Shown piece after piece: positions 27,009 through 35,864 of a DNA stretch of 64,000 nt. Position numbers and translations under genes: made by a program. Where the stretch lies: the NCBI RefSeq assembly GCF_000758605.1, contig NZ_CP009282.1, positions 6,820,001 to 6,884,000 of the forward strand, given 5' to 3'. Source of the DNA: Paenibacillus sp. FSL R5-0912 (GTDB taxonomy: Bacteria; Bacillota; Bacilli; Paenibacillales; Paenibacillaceae). Below the pieces are notes generated by a model, which saw only the letters and a list, made by a program, of their open reading frames with translations, ran no database searches and had not been told where the DNA came from. How positions within the stretch are numbered: position 1 is the first letter of the stretch; the number at the start of each line of letters is the position of its first letter.

Positions 27009-27074
27009 TTTTACAGCACCTTTCTGCATTTAGACATTCATACCGCTCTTTAGCGGCACAACAGCGGATGAAAT

Positions 27075-28685
27075 TTAGTTGGTTTTCCAGCGGTCATAAG
27101 CAGCCTGGTTGATCTCGGCTACACGCTCTCCGCCCATTTTCTTAACCGTCGCCACATAATTATCCCACCCCGTAAGCGGCTCGGCTCCGGTAATGAACTT
27201 CGCTTCCATCTGCTTCACATACGTGCTCAGATCCGAATTCAGGCTGCTGATCTCGGTCTGTTCTTCCACGGTGAGGAACAGGGCCGGGAACGGAATCCGT
27301 GCGCCTTTATCCAGTAGCTTCTGCTTGGTCTCCTGTTCTACCCAGAGGTCAAAGTCTGTCTTCAGTCCCTTGTTGATATCATCCATGGACAGAGTTGGCG
27401 CAGGAATACCGTAGTTAGGCGTCAGCGTGGCCCGGTAATCTTCCATTTCCTTGCCGTCTGGTACAGGCAGGTATTGCTTGACCCGGTTGTCTTTGTCGGT
27501 GTATTCCCAGAGAACACCCTCCGGCCCTTTATTGAAGTACAAGGCACCTTCATAGGAGTAGAGATAATCTACCCAGCGCAGTGAGGCCTCCGGCTCCGGA
27601 TTGCTGTTCGTAATGGCAAAAGCGCCGGTTGTAATCCCTCTGTTCTTGGCAATCGCCGGCGCATCCACCGATTCGCTGCGGACTGGCGCAAACATCGGAT
27701 CAGACGTCGAAGGCTCTCCGCCCTTGGTCATATAAGCATGCCAGTCGGAGAAGAGAGCGACGCGGTTGTTCTGCGCTTTGGCCTTCTTCTGCTCCGCTGT
27801 CTGCGAGAAGCTCTCATGATCCAGCAGCTCCTCGGACCACAGGCGGTTCATATAAGTCAGATACTCCTTGTAGCCTTCTTCCAGCGGTGTATAATGCACC
27901 TTATCCGCATCGTCTACATAAATTTCCTCCTCATAGATTCCGAAGGCTCCCAGCAGCCAGGTACGGATATCGCGGAGGTTCGCAGCGGCTGTCGTAACTG
28001 AGGAAATCGGAAGTTCATCAGCAATGCCATTGCCGTTCGGATCTTCCTCCTTCACACGCTTCAGATAGGTATACAGCTCCTCTGTTGTTTCGGGAAGCTT
28101 GTCAATATTGAGCGCCTTCAGGAAATCCCCGTTATACCACATCGGGTTGCGGTACCAGTGCTGGCTGAATTCCACCACCGGCAAGGAATAGATATGCCCG
28201 TCCGGGGCTGTGATCGATTTGCGGACATCCGGGTACTCCTCCAGCAGCGCTTTGAAGTTCGGGGCATACTCTTCGATCAGGTCCTCCAGAGGGATCAGGA
28301 TACCCTGCTCTCCATAATTCATCTGTTCTGCAGTCGTCAGACCCGCTGCGTAGAAGATATCCGGGTAATCCCCGCTGGCAAACACCAGGTTCTTCTTCGT
28401 CTCGAAGCTGTCCTTCGGCGCGTTCTTATATTCCATAGTAATGCCGGACATCTCCTGCATCTGCTGGAGCACCGCCATATTCTCCCAGTTCTGAATTCCT
28501 ACATCCGGCGCTGTGAGCGTCAGTGTTACGGGCTGATTCACAATCGGAAAGCCTTCCTTGTTCACAGTAACTTCGCCGCTGCTGTTATTCTTGGCCCCTT
28601 CGTTTGAATTGCCGCAGCCTGCCAGCAACGTCAGGATCATAGCCGAAGACAGCAGAAGCTTCCATGGTTTACGTGTGGTTTGCAT
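27075..28685 (-). CDS. Extracellular sugar-binding lipoprotein of the mannoside ABC importer
   Basis: This 536-residue binding protein starts at the ATG at 28685, with GGGAGGAA just upstream. A signal peptide (KLLLSSAMILTLLAGC) ends in a lipobox with Cys24 as the lipid site, followed by an Asn/Ser/Gly linker. It belongs to the same large LplA-like group as the protein at 499-2163 but is clearly a different branch. It lies between the permease pair and the GH3 gene, so mannose-containing oligosaccharides are the likely ligand. Confidence 0.9.
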   Translation of the reverse strand: MQTTRKPWKLLLSSAMILTLLAGCGNSNEGAKNNSSGEVTVNKEGFPIVNQPVTLTLTAPDVGIQNWENMAVLQQMQEMSGITMEYKNAPKDSFETKKNLVFASGDYPDIFYAAGLTTAEQMNYGEQGILIPLEDLIEEYAPNFKALLEEYPDVRKSITAPDGHIYSLPVVEFSQHWYRNPMWYNGDFLKALNIDKLPETTEELYTYLKRVKEEDPNGNGIADELPISSVTTAAANLRDIRTWLLGAFGIYEEEIYVDDADKVHYTPLEEGYKEYLTYMNRLWSEELLDHESFSQTAEQKKAKAQNNRVALFSDWHAYMTKGGEPSTSDPMFAPVRSESVDAPAIAKNRGITTGAFAITNSNPEPEASLRWVDYLYSYEGALYFNKGPEGVLWEYTDKDNRVKQYLPVPDGKEMEDYRATLTPNYGIPAPTLSMDDINKGLKTDFDLWVEQETKQKLLDKGARIPFPALFLTVEEQTEISSLNSDLSTYVKQMEAKFITGAEPLTGWDNYVATVKKMGGERVAEINQAAYDRWKTN

Positions 28686-28723
28686 TGATAATTCCTCCCT
28701 TATGTTCATTACATTTTAACCGC

Positions 28724-29635
28724 TTAGCCTTTAACTGAGCCAATCATGACGCCTTGAACAAAATAACGCTGCAGGAACGGATAGACAGCCACGATGGGTA
28801 GCGTAGAGACGACAATAACTCCATATTTGATCAGCGATGCCGTTTCTGCCTTATTATTCATGGCGATCGCCACCTCGCCGTTGATCGCAGCGCCCGTGGT
28901 TTCGGCCGACATTTCCTGAAGGACAAGGATCTGGCGCAGCACCATCTGCAGCGGATACTTGGCTTCATCATTCAAATAGATCAGGGACGGGAAATAGCTG
29001 TTCCAGTGGCCTACCCCGTAGAACAGGGCCATAACGGCAATAATCGGTGCGGACAGCGGCAAAATAATACGGATGAACAGCCCCAGGTTCGTAGAGCCGT
29101 CAATGTGCGCCGCCTCCTGCAATTCCTTCGGGATGGTCGTCTGGAAAAAGGTGCGGGCTACGACGATGTTCCAGACCGAAGCGGCCACCGGCAGAATCAA
29201 TGCGCCCATACTGTTGATGAGGCCCAGGTTCTTGACCAGCAGATACGTCGGCACGAGTCCGCCGCTGAAGAACATCGTGAACAGAATGATACCCATAAAC
29301 AGCTGGCGTCCGACAAAGTCAGATCTGCTGAGCGCATAGGAGGCCGGCAGCGTAACCGCGAGATTGAGCAGGGTGCCCGCCACCGTGTAAATAATGGTAT
29401 TCAAGTAACCATTCCATATCTTAGGGTTCTCAAAAACAAGCTTGTAGCCGTCCAGTGTCACGTTCTTCGGGAACAGCCACATGGCTCCCGAATTGACATC
29501 CTGCGGCGAACTGATCGAAGCGCTGAGAATATAGACCAGCGGATAGAGAACAACCAGCAGGGCAAGGCACAGATAAATATAGGTGCTGATCAGAAACAGC
29601 TTGTCTCCCCTTGACTCTTTCATAGCAGTAACCAA
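28724..29635 (-). CDS. Carbohydrate ABC transporter permease (LplC type)
   Basis: This permease of about 303 residues has six membrane segments, the coupling loop EAAHIDGSTNLGLFIRIILP and the C-terminus GVMIGSVKG. I favour a TTG start at 29635, 9 nt after AAAGGAG; the next ATG (29623) is too far from that site, and a longer frame to 29686 would overlap the partner permease. It is 16 nt after the upstream permease stop. Confidence 0.87.
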   Translation of the reverse strand: MVTAMKESRGDKLFLISTYIYLCLALLVVLYPLVYILSASISSPQDVNSGAMWLFPKNVTLDGYKLVFENPKIWNGYLNTIIYTVAGTLLNLAVTLPASYALSRSDFVGRQLFMGIILFTMFFSGGLVPTYLLVKNLGLINSMGALILPVAASVWNIVVARTFFQTTIPKELQEAAHIDGSTNLGLFIRIILPLSAPIIAVMALFYGVGHWNSYFPSLIYLNDEAKYPLQMVLRQILVLQEMSAETTGAAINGEVAIAMNNKAETASLIKYGVIVVSTLPIVAVYPFLQRYFVQGVMIGSVKG

Positions 29636-29651
29636 AGACTTCAACTCCTTT

Positions 29652-30602
29652 CTACCAGAGACTGTTCTCACTGGTGCGTTTGGCAATCCGGTTGACGGTA
29701 ACCAGCAGAATTACGTTGACCACCGAGTTGAACAATCCGACAGCCGTAGAGAAGCTGTATTGGGCGTTCACTAGCCCGGCGCGGTATACATAAGTGGATA
29801 TGACATCGGAAGCTTCCATATTGAGCGAATTCTGCAGCAGCAGAATTTTCTCGAAGCCAAGGCCCAGAATATTCCCCATATTCAGGATCAGCATGATCGT
29901 AATCGTGGGGATAATCGTCGGCAGGTTGATATGCAGCACCCGTTTGATCCGGCTTGCTCCATCCACAATGGCCGCTTCATGCAGCTGGGGATCTACGCCT
30001 GACAGAGCCGCGAGATAAATAATCGTTCCCCACCCGGTGCTCTGCCAGACGCCCGAGAAGACATACACGGTCTTGAACCAGGCCGGATCGGTCAGAAACT
30101 GCGCAGGCTCGAAGCCCAGGAATTCGATGGCCCGGACAATCATTCCGCTGGAGGGCGACAGGAAGGTAATAATCATCCCTGCCATAACAACGACGGAAAT
30201 GAAATGCGGCGCATAGGTTACCGTCTGGACTGATTTTTTGAACGGGCCGTTGCGGACCTCATTGAAGGCCAGCGCCAGAATGATCGGCAGCGGAAACCCG
30301 ATGGCCAGTTCATAGAAGCTGATACTGAATGTGTTCCAGAGCAGATCCCAGAAGAAATAGGAATTGAAGAACCGTTCAAAATGGTCAAAGCCTACCCATT
30401 CGCTGCCCGTAATTCCCTTCGAGGGTACGAAATTCTTAAACGCAATCTGAATACCGTACATCGGACCGTAATGAAAAACGAGGAAATACAGTAATGCGGG
30501 AAGCATGAACAGATAGAGCTCCCAATTTTGCCAGATTCTTTTGCCAAGGGACTTGTTCTTCAATGAAGGACTTCCGGATACTTCAGCATTACTCCCCTTC
30601 AT
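29652..30602 (-). CDS. Carbohydrate ABC transporter permease (LplB type)
   Basis: This 316-residue permease is the partner of the gene at 28724. The start at 30602 has AGGAG 7 nt upstream; an ATG 30 nt earlier has none. Membrane segments begin with ELYLFMLPALLYFLVFHYGP, and the coupling loop reads EAAIVDGASRIKRVLH. It is the first gene of the operon LplB, LplC, binding protein, GH3, GH38, GH130, and faces the divergent GH38-GH125 pair across a 358-nt gap. No ATPase gene is present. Confidence 0.9.
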   Translation of the reverse strand: MKGSNAEVSGSPSLKNKSLGKRIWQNWELYLFMLPALLYFLVFHYGPMYGIQIAFKNFVPSKGITGSEWVGFDHFERFFNSYFFWDLLWNTFSISFYELAIGFPLPIILALAFNEVRNGPFKKSVQTVTYAPHFISVVVMAGMIITFLSPSSGMIVRAIEFLGFEPAQFLTDPAWFKTVYVFSGVWQSTGWGTIIYLAALSGVDPQLHEAAIVDGASRIKRVLHINLPTIIPTITIMLILNMGNILGLGFEKILLLQNSLNMEASDVISTYVYRAGLVNAQYSFSTAVGLFNSVVNVILLVTVNRIAKRTSENSLW

Positions 30603-30960
30603 TCTCCCACTCCTCTCTATGTTAGTTTTCATGACATTAAATCATGCAGCCGCTTCGCATTCTCGCTAATCACCTTCCTGCTAACGCTTACAACACCAAG
30701 TGTAGTGAAACTAAGCTGACATCGTAAATATGTAGGATGTGCATTGTCATGTTAAGGGAGTGTAAAACCGCGCCGCTGCAGGACTTTCCGGAATTGCCTG
30801 CTGTAGTTGCCCACGGTTAGCCTGCTGCCGCAAATATGTGAATTATGAACCTCTCTCCCCCCTGCAAAAGTTACATATTGTGATCCCCGGGCAGGTATGC
30901 AAACATTTGCTACGAATGCCAAGACTAAATATCCGACTGATGATATAGGAGGTTACTGTC
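30603..30960. other. Divergent promoter region of the mannoside locus
   Basis: This 358-nt gap between the two mannoside transcription units must drive both. A cre-like site is listed separately. I saw no regulator gene in the locus and no clean -35/-10 pair. Confidence 0.5.
30679..30692 (-). promoter_or_regulatory. Candidate CcpA (cre) site
   Basis: On minus it reads TGTAAGCGTTAGCA, which fits the catabolite-repression consensus TGNAANCGNNNNCA. It lies 77-90 nt upstream of the minus operon start, in the shared promoter region, where CcpA binding could repress mannoside genes when better sugars are present. Confidence 0.5.
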
Positions 30961-33726
30961 ATGACCCGTACAACCGCACACCTGATCTCCCACACCCACT
31001 GGGACCGGGAATGGTACATGCCTTACGAGCGTCACCACGTTCTGCTGGCGAAGCTGATGAATGAGCTCCTGGAAACTCTGGAGAAGGATGAACGCTACCG
31101 TTATTTCCACCTGGACGGACAGACCATTATTATTGAAGACTATCTTCAGATTCATCCGGAGAAAAGAGAGCAGCTGGAGAGATTCATCCTCGAAGGCCGT
31201 ATTGTCATCGGCCCCTGGTATGTGCTCCAGGATGAATTCCTGACCAGCTCGGAGGCCAATGTCCGCAATCTGCTGATCGGCCATCAGGACGCGGCCAAAT
31301 ATGGCGTCATCTCCAAGCTGGGTTATTTCCCGGATTCCTTCGGCAATATGGGACAAGCCCCGCAGCTGCTCCGGCAGGCAGACATTGAGACTGCGGTGTT
31401 CGGGCGCGGAGTGAAGCCGACGGGCTTCGACAATATGGTCGGCGAGTTGAACAGCTCAAGCTATGAATCGCCTTACTCCGAGATGTTCTGGGAATCACCC
31501 GACGGCTCAAGCGTGCTGGGGCTGCTGTTTGCGAACTGGTACAGCAACGGCAACGAGGTGCCGGTAGATGCGGGTGAAGCCAAGGCCTTCTGGGACAAAA
31601 AAATCGCCGATGCCGGCAAATATGCCTCCACCCCCGAGCTGCTGTTCATGAACGGCTGTGATCATCAGCCGGTACAGCGTGATCTCGCCGATGCGCTGGA
31701 GACCGCGAGGAAGCTCTACCCGGACACGGATTTCGTCCATTCCAGCTTCGAGCAGTACTTGGAGGCGCTGGGTCCTTCGCTGCCTGAAGATCTGGTCACC
31801 GTACACGGAGAGCTGCGCAGCCAGCATACGGACGGCTGGGGGACGCTGGTGAACACCGCTTCCGCCCGCGTCTATCTGAAGCAGCTGAATCATCAGGGCC
31901 AGACCCTGCTGGAGAAGGGCGCCGAGCCGCTGGCTGCCCTGGCTTATCTGCTCAGCGGGCAGGCTTATCCCCACGCCCTGCTGACCTACGCCTGGAAGAC
32001 GCTGATGCAGAATCATCCGCATGACAGCATCTGCGGCTGTAGCGTGGATGAGGTTCACCGCGAGATGGTTACACGCTTCGAGAAGAGCAGGCATGTCGGC
32101 GAGGCTATTATGGAGGAGAGCCTGAAGGCGATCTCCGGTCAGATTGGAACTATGGGCGTAGCCGCCTGGGGAGAATCTGCCATTCCCGTGACGGTCTTCA
32201 ATACAACCGGCTGGGAACGCAGTGGTACGGTTAGTGTGGAGGTAGCGGTAGCCAAACGGTACTTCAAGGGAGGCCCGAATCCTGCGGCGATTGCCGAAGC
32301 GCTGGATCAGTTACCGCTTGAGCTTGCGCGCGGGCGGCTGCTGGGTGCGGACGGACGGGTCCTGGCCTGCAAGGCCGAGGATCTCGGCACCCGGTTCGGC
32401 TATGAGCTGCCGGACGATCAGTTCCGCAAGCCTTATATGGCGCGTATGGTCCGGCTGACCTTCGAAGCTGTGCAGATTCCGCCGCTTGGCTATACCACTT
32501 ATGCCTGGGTGGAGTCACCGGGTAGCGCATCCGCTGGAGCTGCCGGGGCTGCTGCCAGCCCGCTTAGGCTCACCGAGACGGGGATGGAGAACGGATTCCT
32601 GGCCATCCAGATCCGGGAAGACGGCTCGTATGATGTGAAGGACAAGCACACCGGCAAAGTCTTCGCCGGACTAGGGGTTTACGAGAATTACGGGGATATC
32701 GGAAATGAGTATGTGTTCCGCCAGCCGGAGGGCGATGCTGCTCTGACTACCAAGGGACTGGACGCCCGCATCACGCTTGCCGAGCACGAGCCTTACCGCG
32801 TCACCTATGAAATCGTGCATGAATGGACCGTTCCGGCTTCCGCCGATGCCTCCTTCGAGGAGGAGAAGCGCCGGATGGTTCCGTTCCGCCAGCGCAAGGC
32901 GGGACGCTCTTCAGCCCAGGTCCCGCTGCGGATCGTAACCCGGATCAGTCTGGAGGCTAATGGGACCGGCATTCAGGTCTCTGCCACGTTCAATAACCAG
33001 GCCAAGGACCACAGGCTGCGCGTCCTCTTCCCTACGGATCTTGCCGCCTCCACACTCTTGGCGGATTCCATCTTCGAAGCGGCGGAGCGCGCCATTGAAC
33101 CGGCTGCCGACTGGATCAATCCGAGCAATGCCCAGCACCAGCAGGCTTACGTCAGTGTGTCGGACGGCAGCGCGGGTCTTGTGGTCGCCAACAAAGGGCT
33201 GAACGAATACGAGGTCCTGCGTGACGGAAGCAATACCATTGCCGTAACCCTGCTACGCAGTGTGTCGGAGCTGGGGGACTGGGGCGTGTTCCCTACGCCG
33301 GAAGCCCAGTGCCTGGGTGAGCAGACCGCTCAATTCGCGGTTCGCCCTTATGCCGGAGATGCCGGGTGGCCGGAGGCCTTCGCCTGGGCCTACCAGTATC
33401 AGGTGCCTTGGTTCACTGTACAGACCGGCTGGCAGCAGGGCTCCCTGCCTGCCGAGTATCAGCCGCTGGAGTGGCAGGGCCGCACAATGGCCCTCTCCGC
33501 CTTCAAGCTGTCGGAAGAACATGAGGATATTATCCTGCGGTGGTACAATCTGGCGCATCAGGAGCAGGATTTTGCGCTCGTGCCGCATTTTCCCGTAGAG
33601 GCTGTACATGCCAGTGATATTCTGGAGCGGCGGAAACAGACAGCCATATTAGATGAAGGAATTCTGCGCAGCACCGCCGGCAAAGCCCAAATTGTAACTT
33701 ATGCCCTGCAAACGGTACAACCCTAA
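30961..33726 (+). CDS. GH38 alpha-mannosidase (MngB-like)
   Basis: This 921-residue GH38 enzyme is of the shorter bacterial branch. The zinc site is ISHTHWDREWY (His11, Asp15) and the nucleophile sits in GYFPDSFGNMGQ (Asp125). It has no signal peptide and belongs to a different subgroup from the 1069-residue enzyme on the other strand, so the locus carries two alpha-mannosidases of likely different linkage preference. AGGAGG lies 8 nt before the ATG. It is followed after 28 nt by GH125. Relatives also include mannosylglycerate hydrolases, so the exact substrate is open. Confidence 0.93.
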   Translation: MTRTTAHLISHTHWDREWYMPYERHHVLLAKLMNELLETLEKDERYRYFHLDGQTIIIEDYLQIHPEKREQLERFILEGRIVIGPWYVLQDEFLTSSEANVRNLLIGHQDAAKYGVISKLGYFPDSFGNMGQAPQLLRQADIETAVFGRGVKPTGFDNMVGELNSSSYESPYSEMFWESPDGSSVLGLLFANWYSNGNEVPVDAGEAKAFWDKKIADAGKYASTPELLFMNGCDHQPVQRDLADALETARKLYPDTDFVHSSFEQYLEALGPSLPEDLVTVHGELRSQHTDGWGTLVNTASARVYLKQLNHQGQTLLEKGAEPLAALAYLLSGQAYPHALLTYAWKTLMQNHPHDSICGCSVDEVHREMVTRFEKSRHVGEAIMEESLKAISGQIGTMGVAAWGESAIPVTVFNTTGWERSGTVSVEVAVAKRYFKGGPNPAAIAEALDQLPLELARGRLLGADGRVLACKAEDLGTRFGYELPDDQFRKPYMARMVRLTFEAVQIPPLGYTTYAWVESPGSASAGAAGAAASPLRLTETGMENGFLAIQIREDGSYDVKDKHTGKVFAGLGVYENYGDIGNEYVFRQPEGDAALTTKGLDARITLAEHEPYRVTYEIVHEWTVPASADASFEEEKRRMVPFRQRKAGRSSAQVPLRIVTRISLEANGTGIQVSATFNNQAKDHRLRVLFPTDLAASTLLADSIFEAAERAIEPAADWINPSNAQHQQAYVSVSDGSAGLVVANKGLNEYEVLRDGSNTIAVTLLRSVSELGDWGVFPTPEAQCLGEQTAQFAVRPYAGDAGWPEAFAWAYQYQVPWFTVQTGWQQGSLPAEYQPLEWQGRTMALSAFKLSEEHEDIILRWYNLAHQEQDFALVPHFPVEAVHASDILERRKQTAILDEGILRSTAGKAQIVTYALQTVQP

Positions 33727-33754
33727 ATTCACTATGCCTGAGGAGGAATTAACG

Positions 33755-35035
33755 ATGAACCTGCCAGCTTCCATTACCACCTATCTGAATGAGGCCGACG
33801 AACGGCTCAAGCATCACCCGAAACTGCAGCAATTGTTCCGCAATTGCTTCCCGAATACGCTGGAGACGACCACCAAGCTGCTGGAGGACGGCACCACCTT
33901 CGTGTTCACCGGAGATATTCCGGCCATGTGGCTGCGCGATTCGACGGAGCAGGTGCGCCACTACATTCCTTTTGCCAAAAACGATCCGGAATTGCAGCGC
34001 ATTCTCCGCGGCCTGATCGCCCGCCAGATGTTCTATGTCAATATTGATCCGTACACCAACGCCTTCAACGAAACGGCCAGCGACAAGCATTACCGGGATA
34101 CGGACGACTGCAATCTGAATCCGTGGATGTGGGAGCGCAAGTATGAGCTGGACTCCCTCTGCTTCGTTGTACAGCTGGCGTATATGTACTGGAAGGAAGC
34201 AGAGCAGCGCGATATCTTCGATGCTGCCTGCTACCAGGCGCTGACCTCCATTGTGAATGTTATCGAAACCGAGCAATATCACGGGGAGAAGTCGCCATAC
34301 CATTTCATCCGGCAGACGCTTCAGGATACGGAAACTTTGCACAATAACGGACGCGGCATGCCTGTCAACTATACCGGCATGAGCTGGTCCGGCTTCCGGC
34401 CAAGCGATGACAGCTGCGAATTCGGCTACAACATTCCCTCCAATATGTTCGCCGTAGTCATTCTGGGTTATATCCGCGAGATTGCAAGCGAGGTCTACAT
34501 GGACGAAAGACTGGCGGCACGGGCGGCGAAGCTGCGCAAGGAGATCGACTTCGGCATCCGTACCTACGGAATCGTGACTCACCCAAAATACGGCAGAATC
34601 TACGCCTATGAAACGGACGGATTCGGCAATTATTCCCTGATGGACGATGCGGGCACACCTGGACTGATGTCCATTCCTTATATTGGTTATGTTGGCGTAG
34701 AGGATGAGATTTATCAGAACACACGCCGTTTCGCCCTCAGCTTCGACAATCCCTTCTACTTCGAGGGCAAGCACGCCAAGGGCATTGGCAGTCCGCATAC
34801 GCCGGGCGGTTATGTGTGGCACATGGCACTGTCCATGCAGGCGCTGACGGCAGACAACGATGAGGAGATCAAGGAGCTGATCGACATGCTGATCCGCACT
34901 GATGCGGATACCGGCTACATGCACGAAGGCTTCCACCCGGATGATCCAGCCGACTTCTCCCGCGAGTGGTTCGCCTGGTCCAATAGCCTGTTCGCCACGC
35001 TGATCGGCAAAGCGATGGATAAAGGGCTGTTCTAG
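33755..35035 (+). CDS. GH125 exo-alpha-1,6-mannosidase
   Basis: This 426-residue (alpha/alpha)6-barrel enzyme removes terminal alpha-1,6-mannose. Family segments are TGDIPAMWLRDSTEQVRHY near the N-terminus, DDCNLNPWMWERKYELDSL, MSWSGFRPSDDSCEFGYN and IGSPHTPGGYVWHMAL. The start at 33755 follows GAGGAGG; a longer frame runs into the GH38 end. There is no signal peptide. It is the last gene of the plus unit and is followed by a strong terminator. GH125 enzymes act on N-glycan and yeast mannan backbones, which supports that use for the locus. Confidence 0.93.
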   Translation: MNLPASITTYLNEADERLKHHPKLQQLFRNCFPNTLETTTKLLEDGTTFVFTGDIPAMWLRDSTEQVRHYIPFAKNDPELQRILRGLIARQMFYVNIDPYTNAFNETASDKHYRDTDDCNLNPWMWERKYELDSLCFVVQLAYMYWKEAEQRDIFDAACYQALTSIVNVIETEQYHGEKSPYHFIRQTLQDTETLHNNGRGMPVNYTGMSWSGFRPSDDSCEFGYNIPSNMFAVVILGYIREIASEVYMDERLAARAAKLRKEIDFGIRTYGIVTHPKYGRIYAYETDGFGNYSLMDDAGTPGLMSIPYIGYVGVEDEIYQNTRRFALSFDNPFYFEGKHAKGIGSPHTPGGYVWHMALSMQALTADNDEEIKELIDMLIRTDADTGYMHEGFHPDDPADFSREWFAWSNSLFATLIGKAMDKGLF

Positions 35036-35168
35036 GAAAGATGAATCGGCTTTGCCGTCCTTTTATGAGAGGCGGGTAGGCGGGTAGGCTTCTGTACAGC
35101 CGACTTCCGGAGATCCATTTCTCATACTTAGCTGATCTGCCAGACCACTAATGTATTTGCTTCGCAGA

Positions 35169-35214
35169 ACCGGCAGCAGCCTCCTTGAATTCAAGGGGGC
35201 TGCTGCCGGTTTGT
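35169..35214 (+). terminator. Terminator after GH125
   Basis: ACCGGCAGCAGCC and GGCTGCTGCCGGT form a 13-bp stem with an inner CCTTGAATTCAAGG palindrome as loop, followed by TTGTTG. It lies 134 nt after the GH125 stop. Confidence 0.8.
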
Positions 35215-35260
35215 TGAGATGAAAATGCAGTGGGAGCAAGGCACGGAGCTGGTGAAACCT

Positions 35261-35380
35261 GGTGCACTAACGGCTAATGCGCCTCATTCACGCCTATCGG
35301 CTACTTTCAGCTAATTCAGGTGCACTAGTGCTCCTCAGTTCCGCCTGCCGGGTACTTCGCCCCCCTCATTTTACCCGTAC
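35261..35380. repeat. GGTGCACTA repeat family, about two units
   Basis: Units begin with GGTGCACTA at 35261 and 35319, 58 nt apart. Both continue with a GC-CCTCA-T-CGCC and a CGG-TACTT pattern. A weaker third unit (AGATGTACTTGTGCTCC) lies near 35713. The copies are diverged, and the family is unrelated in sequence to the other arrays here. Confidence 0.5.
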
Positions 35381-35495
35381 TCGCTATTCCCTGAACAAAA
35401 TCACCCCGAGGGGTGATTCAGGCTGGAGCCTATCATTGGAGCATTTCCGTAATTGGAACTTGGCGGATTCTTCCTGACGCCTCTGCCCGTAAGGT

Positions 35496-35670
35496 GGACT
35501 GAGATTCCGTTATGTTGGCAAATCTGATGAAATGGTAGGACGATCGGACTGAGATTCCGTTAAGCATCCGGATATCCGTCATTTTGGCCTCAAATGAACG
35601 ATATAAGCGATTCTCAGTCCGTCTCATCCTTATTTATGGTTTTTTGGGCGAAATAACGACTTCTCAGTCC
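35496..35670. repeat. Four-copy GGACTGAGA array, two direct and two inverted
   Basis: Direct copies GGACTGAGATTCCGTTAT at 35496-35513 and GGACTGAGATTCCGTTAA at 35546-35563 are 50 nt apart. Inverted copies end in TCTCAGTCC at 35603-35620 and 35653-35670, also 50 nt apart. The sequences between copies within each pair are themselves partly alike when one pair is reversed, so the unit is about 50 bp. Confidence 0.8.
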
Positions 35671-35804
35671 GCTTCACTCACCGGGTCCAATGATTTACGC
35701 ATCCGGTGAATTCAGATGTACTTGTGCTCCCCATTCCCTCATCCCCCCCGCTTTCGGCGGACTCTGAGGGATGTATCTCTTTCCGAATTATATTTGTACA
35801 AAAA

Positions 35805-35846
35805 CGGCAGCGCCCCTTGAAATCAAGGAGGGCGCTGCCGTATGTA
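35805..35846 (-). terminator. Terminator after deoC
   Basis: On minus, ACGGCAGCGCCC and GGGCGCTGCCGT form the stem with CTTGATTTCAAG inside, followed by TTTTTGTAC. It begins about 20 nt after the deoC stop. Its layout copies that of the GH125 terminator. Confidence 0.85.
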
Positions 35847-35864
35847 GAGCGTTTCTTATTCTAT

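Larger units (their letters stand above)
35036..35864. other. Gene-free stretch with terminators and two repeat families
   Basis: About 830 nt lies between GH125 and deoC, whose 3' ends face each other. It starts with a piece of the REP-like element (CGGCTTTGCCGTCCTT at 35048) and a CTGTACAG-CGACTTCCGG string. The GH125 terminator, a GGTGCACTA repeat family (35261-35380), the GGACTGAGA array and the deoC terminator follow. No coding sequence is supported. Confidence 0.6.
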
